A stretch of 64,000 nt of DNA from Chryseobacterium rhizosphaerae (GTDB lineage Bacteria; Bacteroidota; Bacteroidia; Flavobacteriales; Weeksellaceae). Position 1 is the stretch's first letter. Every line of letters starts with the position of its first letter. The position numbers and the translations under genes are program-made. The DNA lies in the NCBI RefSeq assembly GCF_003385455.1, contig NZ_QNUF01000008.1, forward strand, positions 124,001 through 188,000, given 5' to 3'. The notes beneath the pieces are model-generated. The model did no database searches. It was not told where the DNA came from and was given only the letters and a program-made list of their open reading frames with translations. Below, one piece after another: positions 59,930 to 64,000 of the stretch.

Positions 59930-61417
59930 TTATTTTACGATAAATTTTCGCTCATTAATCAGTGATGCAATAGCCAGCATATCCTGACCTATTAATCTGT
60001 CTTCTTCAAGTTTGGTAACTTTAGAGCGCAGAACAGCAAAATTCTCTTCAATAATCTTAGAACATTTGGCAGGTCTTCTGAACTCCAGTCCCTGTGCTGC
60101 AAACATCAGCTCAACGGCTAAAATATTGACCAGATTTCCCAGGACCTGATTGAATTTTCTACCTGAAATACTTCCCATAGAAACATGATCCTCCTGTCCT
60201 AAACTTGTAGGAATAGAATCTGCAGATGCAGGGAAACACAGTGTTTTGTTTTCTGTAACTAAGGCTGCTGAGGTATACTGAGGAATCATAAATCCTGAAT
60301 TCAATCCTGAGCTTTCTGTTAATAATCTTGGAAGTCCATATTTCCCTTCTAATAATAAGTAGCTTCTTCTGTCTGAGATATTTCCTAATTCTGCAGCCGC
60401 TAAGGTAGCGTAATCTAAAGGTAAAGCCATCAGCTGTCCGTGGAAGTTACCTCCGGAAATAGATTCTTCAGCACTTAATACAATCGGATTATCGGTAACA
60501 GAGTTTAATTCTGTTTCAGCCATGCTTCTAAGATGTTCAAAAGCATTTCTGCTTGCCCCGTGAACCTGTGGCACACATCTCATAGAATAAGGATCCTGTA
60601 CTCTTTCACAATCTTCATGTGCTATCATGTTTTCTGATCCTTTTAAGAACTTAAGCATTCTTGCCGCTACTTTCTTACTTCCTTCAAAAGGTCTGATATC
60701 ATGAAGTTCTTTTTTGAAAGGGCTTGCAGAACCTCTATATGCTTCAATACTCATTGCTGCCGTGATATCCGCAAGGTCTAATAAGTATTCAAATTTTTCC
60801 AATCCTTTGATGGCATGGGCCAGAATAAACTGAGTTCCGTTAATTAACCCAAGACCTTCTTTTGGTCCTAAAGTTAAAGGCTCAAGGTTGTGTTTTTCCA
60901 AAACATCCATTGTATTGGTAACCTGATCTCCTTCCCAAACCTGTCCTAAACCAAGTAAAGGCAGTACCAGATGTGCCAAAGGAGCCAGATCTCCTGATGC
61001 ACCTACAGATCCTTGCTCCGGTACAACCGGAATAATATCTTTTTCCAACATCAGGATCAGTCTCTCAATTACATCAAGAGAAACTCCGGAAAATCCTTTT
61101 GATAAAGCATGCACTTTAGCAATTATCATGATCTTTGAAAATTCTTTATCAATGGGCTTTCCTACACCTACAGCGTGGGAAATAATTAAGTTATACTGCA
61201 ACTGGGCTGTTTCGTCAGCTGATATTTTGGTATCGCACAGTGGTCCGAAGCCTGTATTGATTCCATATACACATCTATCGGATTCTACTATTTGCTGTAC
61301 GTTTTTCTGAGATTTTAATATTTGTTCTTTTGCCGCTTTATTCAGTTTGGCTTTATTGGGTTTTTTACAGATTTCCAGAACATCATGGAAAGTTAAAACA
61401 TCTACTCCGTATATCAT
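59930..61417 (-). CDS. hutH: Histidine ammonia-lyase
   Basis: Deaminates histidine to urocanate, the first step of histidine use. The 495-residue protein has the A-S-G triad (140-142, in GSVGASGDLAPLAH) that cyclises to the MIO cofactor, and YGINTGFGPL near residue 50 with the active-site Tyr. NGTQFILAHA and QDPYSMRCVPQVHGASR complete the family pattern. No hutU, hutI or hutG is adjacent, so the rest of the pathway is elsewhere, or the enzyme acts on a related substrate. Confidence 0.94.
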   Translation of the reverse strand: MIYGVDVLTFHDVLEICKKPNKAKLNKAAKEQILKSQKNVQQIVESDRCVYGINTGFGPLCDTKISADETAQLQYNLIISHAVGVGKPIDKEFSKIMIIAKVHALSKGFSGVSLDVIERLILMLEKDIIPVVPEQGSVGASGDLAPLAHLVLPLLGLGQVWEGDQVTNTMDVLEKHNLEPLTLGPKEGLGLINGTQFILAHAIKGLEKFEYLLDLADITAAMSIEAYRGSASPFKKELHDIRPFEGSKKVAARMLKFLKGSENMIAHEDCERVQDPYSMRCVPQVHGASRNAFEHLRSMAETELNSVTDNPIVLSAEESISGGNFHGQLMALPLDYATLAAAELGNISDRRSYLLLEGKYGLPRLLTESSGLNSGFMIPQYTSAALVTENKTLCFPASADSIPTSLGQEDHVSMGSISGRKFNQVLGNLVNILAVELMFAAQGLEFRRPAKCSKIIEENFAVLRSKVTKLEEDRLIGQDMLAIASLINERKFIVK

Positions 61418-61546
61418 TTCTAAAAAATTTTCTTAAAATTACACATTTAACAATAATTGGAGAAACTAAATTTCAATGTTCTATCTTTTTCTAAAAATAA
61501 GTTAATTTATTTATTATTTTTACCGCCGAATAAAAAACAATAATAC

Positions 61547-62308
61547 ATGAGACTTACATCTTTACTGCTTGCTTTATGCCTTGCAGGCACCACTACTTTC
61601 GCCCAGAAAGTAAAATACTCTAAAGAGGATATCAAAAAAATGGAAACATACCTTTTTAATGAAGGTTTCAATACTCCATCTCCGAAAAAAACATCCACCA
61701 TTATTTTAAAAGACGGAACTACCTATAAAGGGTTTTGCAACAAAATTGAAACAAAAAAGGGACAGATTTATGAAGTAGCCATTAAAGACAGCGTTACAAA
61801 AAAGAATGCTAATTTTAATGCGGAACAAATCAGCGAAATGTATGTTTACCCAAGTAATGCGGAAAAAATTGCAAAAGTGGCCAAGTACATGGGGAATATC
61901 AGAAACTTTGGTACAAAGAAATTAACAAAGAATACCAATAACGACAGGATCTATTTTGTAAACCAAACCGTGTCATTAAAGAACAAAAAAGATGATAAAG
62001 AATTCCTAATGCAGGTTATCAACCCAGGTTTCGATGATATTATTTCTGTATATCATGATCCTAGAGCTAAAGAAACAACAGGCTTTTCTGTAATGGGTTC
62101 TCCACAACTTGGTGGAGGGGTTATCAAATCTTATTATGTAAAAAAGGGAGACAAAATTATGTGGCTTCATAAAGATGATTTTGAAGACAACTATGATTTC
62201 CTTTTTGGTGACAATGCAGAATTCATGAAAAAATATCCTAAAAACTCTGTAGAATGGGATTATTTCAGCTTTCTTGTCAATGCTTACACCGATATGAACA
62301 ACGGATAA
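61547..62308 (+). CDS. Secreted protein of unknown function
   Basis: A 253-residue protein with signal peptide MRLTSLLLALCLAGTTTFAQ. The mature part begins with a helical KVKYSKEDIKKMETYLF, followed by a likely SH3-like or beta-sandwich segment (STIILKDGTTYKGFCNKI). A charged middle (KKLTKNTNNDRIYFVNQ) and a final alpha-beta part (DNAEFMKKYPKNSVEWDYF) follow. No family is recognised. It is a single gene between hutH and uvrC with a terminator downstream. Confidence 0.72.
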   Translation: MRLTSLLLALCLAGTTTFAQKVKYSKEDIKKMETYLFNEGFNTPSPKKTSTIILKDGTTYKGFCNKIETKKGQIYEVAIKDSVTKKNANFNAEQISEMYVYPSNAEKIAKVAKYMGNIRNFGTKKLTKNTNNDRIYFVNQTVSLKNKKDDKEFLMQVINPGFDDIISVYHDPRAKETTGFSVMGSPQLGGGVIKSYYVKKGDKIMWLHKDDFEDNYDFLFGDNAEFMKKYPKNSVEWDYFSFLVNAYTDMNNG

Positions 62309-62329
62309 AAACATTTCATTTATAGAATT

Positions 62330-62366
62330 AATACCTGCTGAGCAATTCCGCAGGTATTCTTTTTTT
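62330..62366 (+). terminator. Terminator before uvrC
   Basis: AATACCTGC (62330-62338) pairs with GCAGGTATT (62350-62358), followed by C and a T run. It lies 22 bases after the secreted-protein stop. Confidence 0.88.
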
Positions 62367-62397
62367 TAAATATGGAAAGATTCCTTAATTTTGTTAT

Positions 62398-64000
62398 ATG
62401 AATCCTTCTTTAGAATTACAGCTCAAAACTTTACCTTCGGAACCCGGTGTTTATCGTTATTATGATAAAAACGAACAGTTATTGTATGTAGGTAAAGCCA
62501 AAAACTTAAAAAAGAGGGTTCTCTCCTACTTCAACAAAAATCTTTCAGGATACAGGATCAAAATAATGGTAGGGAAAATCCAGCGTCTGGAAACTACTAT
62601 TGTAAACAGTGAGTATGACGCCCTTTTGTTGGAAAACAATCTGATTAAGGAACATCAGCCATTTTACAATGTCATGTTGAAAGATGACAAAACTTATCCC
62701 TGGATCTGTATTAAAAATGAAGATTTCCCCAGAATTTTTCTCACCAGAAATGTAATTAAAGATGGTTCAGAATATTATGGTCCCTATGCAAAAGTGCGTC
62801 CAGCCAAAATTTTATTAGACACCATCAAACATATCTATAAACTGAGAACCTGTAATCTGAATCTTTCTCCGAATAAAATAGCTGACGGAAAATACAAAGT
62901 CTGTCTTGAATACCATATCAAAAACTGTGAAGGACCTTGTGAAGATCTTGAAAGCAAAGAGGATTATGATGAAAAGATAGATGCTATCCGCGGAATGATC
63001 AAGGGAGAATTCCGGAAAGCTAAAGAGTATCTGGTCAATCAGATGATGAAACTCGCCTCTAATCTACAGTTTGAAGAAGCTCAGATTATCAAAGAAAGGC
63101 TGGATATATTAGAAGATTATCAGGCTAAAAATACGGTTGTCAATCCTAATATCGACGATGTGGATGTTTTTGGAATGGTGAGTGATGAAACCGCTGCGTA
63201 TGTCAATTTTTTTAAAATAAGAAACGGAAATATTATTCAGAGTTTCACTACAGAGATTAAAAAGATCCTTGAGGAAACGGATGAAGATATTATGGAAGAA
63301 GCTCTGATTGAGATCAGGCAGAAATTCAGTTCCAATTCAAAAGAGGTATTACTGCCTTTCCATTTGTCTGTAGAAATCCCTAATGTAAAACTTATTGTTC
63401 CTAAAGTAGGGGACAAAAAAAGAATTGTAGAGCTATCCGAAAAGAACGCTAAGGAATACCGTCTTGAAAAATTAAAACAGGTTCAGATTGTGGATCCGGA
63501 AAGGCACACCAACAGGATTATGGCTGAAATGCAAAAACTGCTCAGAATGCCTGTAGAGCCAAGACATATTGAAGGTTTTGACAACTCAAATATCCAGGGA
63601 ACAAATCCGGTTTCCGCCTGTGTTGTTTTTAAAGATGGCAGACCAAGCAAAGCAGATTACAGAATTTTTCATCCTAAGACAGTAGAAGGGCCCAATGACT
63701 TTGCTACCATGGAAGAAGTAATCTATCGCCGTTATAAAAGAATGGTAGATGAAGGAGAAAGTCTGCCTCAATTAATTTTGATAGATGGAGGAAAAGGCCA
63801 ATTATCTTCTGCTGTGAAAAGTCTGAAATTACTGGGTCTTTACGGTAAAATAACTATTGTGGGGATTGCAAAAAGACTGGAAGAGATTTTCTTTCCTGAA
63901 GATCCTATTCCGCTTTATCTTGACAAAAAATCTGAAACATTAAAAATTCTTCAGAGAGTTCGTGATGAAGCCCACCGTTTTGGGGTTAAACACCATAGAA
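62398..64000 (+). CDS. uvrC: Excinuclease ABC subunit C, 3' end cut by window edge
   Basis: The nuclease subunit of the UvrABC nucleotide excision repair system. About 534 residues are visible. The N-terminal GIY-YIG nuclease domain has GVYRYYDKNEQLLYVGKAKNL. A UVR (UvrB-binding) motif lies at about 205-240, and the RNase H-like 5' nuclease domain starts with EGFDNSNIQG and LILIDGGKGQL. The C-terminal helix-hairpin-helix is beyond the edge. A TAATTTTG -7 box at 62386-62393 ends only four bases before the ATG, so the mRNA may be nearly leaderless. Confidence 0.95.
   Translation, partial: MNPSLELQLKTLPSEPGVYRYYDKNEQLLYVGKAKNLKKRVLSYFNKNLSGYRIKIMVGKIQRLETTIVNSEYDALLLENNLIKEHQPFYNVMLKDDKTYPWICIKNEDFPRIFLTRNVIKDGSEYYGPYAKVRPAKILLDTIKHIYKLRTCNLNLSPNKIADGKYKVCLEYHIKNCEGPCEDLESKEDYDEKIDAIRGMIKGEFRKAKEYLVNQMMKLASNLQFEEAQIIKERLDILEDYQAKNTVVNPNIDDVDVFGMVSDETAAYVNFFKIRNGNIIQSFTTEIKKILEETDEDIMEEALIEIRQKFSSNSKEVLLPFHLSVEIPNVKLIVPKVGDKKRIVELSEKNAKEYRLEKLKQVQIVDPERHTNRIMAEMQKLLRMPVEPRHIEGFDNSNIQGTNPVSACVVFKDGRPSKADYRIFHPKTVEGPNDFATMEEVIYRRYKRMVDEGESLPQLILIDGGKGQLSSAVKSLKLLGLYGKITIVGIAKRLEEIFFPEDPIPLYLDKKSETLKILQRVRDEAHRFGVKHHR

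Noticed and set aside
1-64000. tRNA, rRNA, CRISPR arrays, integrases, transposases, toxin-antitoxin or phage-defence operons
   Set aside because: None was recognised on either strand by reading. Small RNAs may still be missed without a search.

Overview
The window looks like chromosomal DNA from a Chryseobacterium-like member of the Bacteroidota (Flavobacteriia, Weeksellaceae). The pointers are AT-rich DNA, a type IX secretion membrane protein of the PorP/SprF family, Bacteroidota-only families such as DUF5606, promoters of the TTG-N19/20-TAnnTTTG type, weak ribosome binding sites, and many lipoproteins with short N-terminal signals. The genus is inferred from recalled protein resemblance, not from any search. 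I see no rRNA, tRNA, CRISPR array, intact insertion sequence or prophage.

Layout. 1-3.4 kb: a truncated lipoprotein gene, then mazG, a DUF5606 gene, def and ruvX, all on the minus strand. 3.5-9.1 kb: a SixA-like phosphatase overlapping a lipoprotein archaemetzincin, a two-lobed retropepsin-like protein, a class C beta-lactamase-fold serine hydrolase, and an isolated beta-helix protein. 9.2-11.7 kb: a phosphodiesterase, an Smr-domain protein, a DUF3822 protein and RsmD. 11.7-12.8 kb: a divergent HxlR regulator/nitroreductase pair with a clear operator. 12.8-25 kb: a complete myo-inositol catabolic operon (aldolase, iolE, iolG, iolB, iolC, iolD, iolA, a second iolG-like dehydrogenase, a sodium symporter), faced by a LacI-type regulator and ended by a strong terminator. 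A near-consensus promoter and a perfect 12-bp palindrome lie before its first gene.

25-36.6 kb: cell wall and housekeeping genes (murI, a MuiA-like protein, hemW, porP/sprF, a RluD-type synthase, a PASTA protein, ddl, coaD, a TRIC-type channel, folA). A frameshifted four-helix-bundle gene lies here, flanked by a perfect 14-bp inverted repeat. 36.7-45.7 kb: a LemA-TPM-TPM cassette, a KefF/KefC-like pair, a head-GIN lipoprotein, a Dcp-like M3 peptidase, YchJ and a small secreted protein. 45.7-53.6 kb: FKBP, VF530, a small basic protein, sbcD-sbcC, a luciferase-like oxidoreductase and a secreted TraB/Tiki-like protein. 53.7-64 kb: an S9 peptidase, a candidate structured RNA (possibly Flavo-1), YceI, YgiD, an S8 protease lipoprotein, a GNAT, hutH, a secreted unknown and the 5' part of uvrC.

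Functionally the window is mainly housekeeping plus one well-defined accessory pathway. The iol operon should carry inositol from uptake to acetyl-CoA, dihydroxyacetone phosphate and CO2 under the adjacent LacI regulator. The intergenic regions hold several decayed sequences: a VF530 fragment, a copy of the dcp leader and start, an unknown C-terminal coding fragment and repeat-like hairpins. I found no convincing new multi-gene system. The best leads are the four-helix-bundle unit, the candidate RNA, the HxlR operator and the isolated beta-helix gene.
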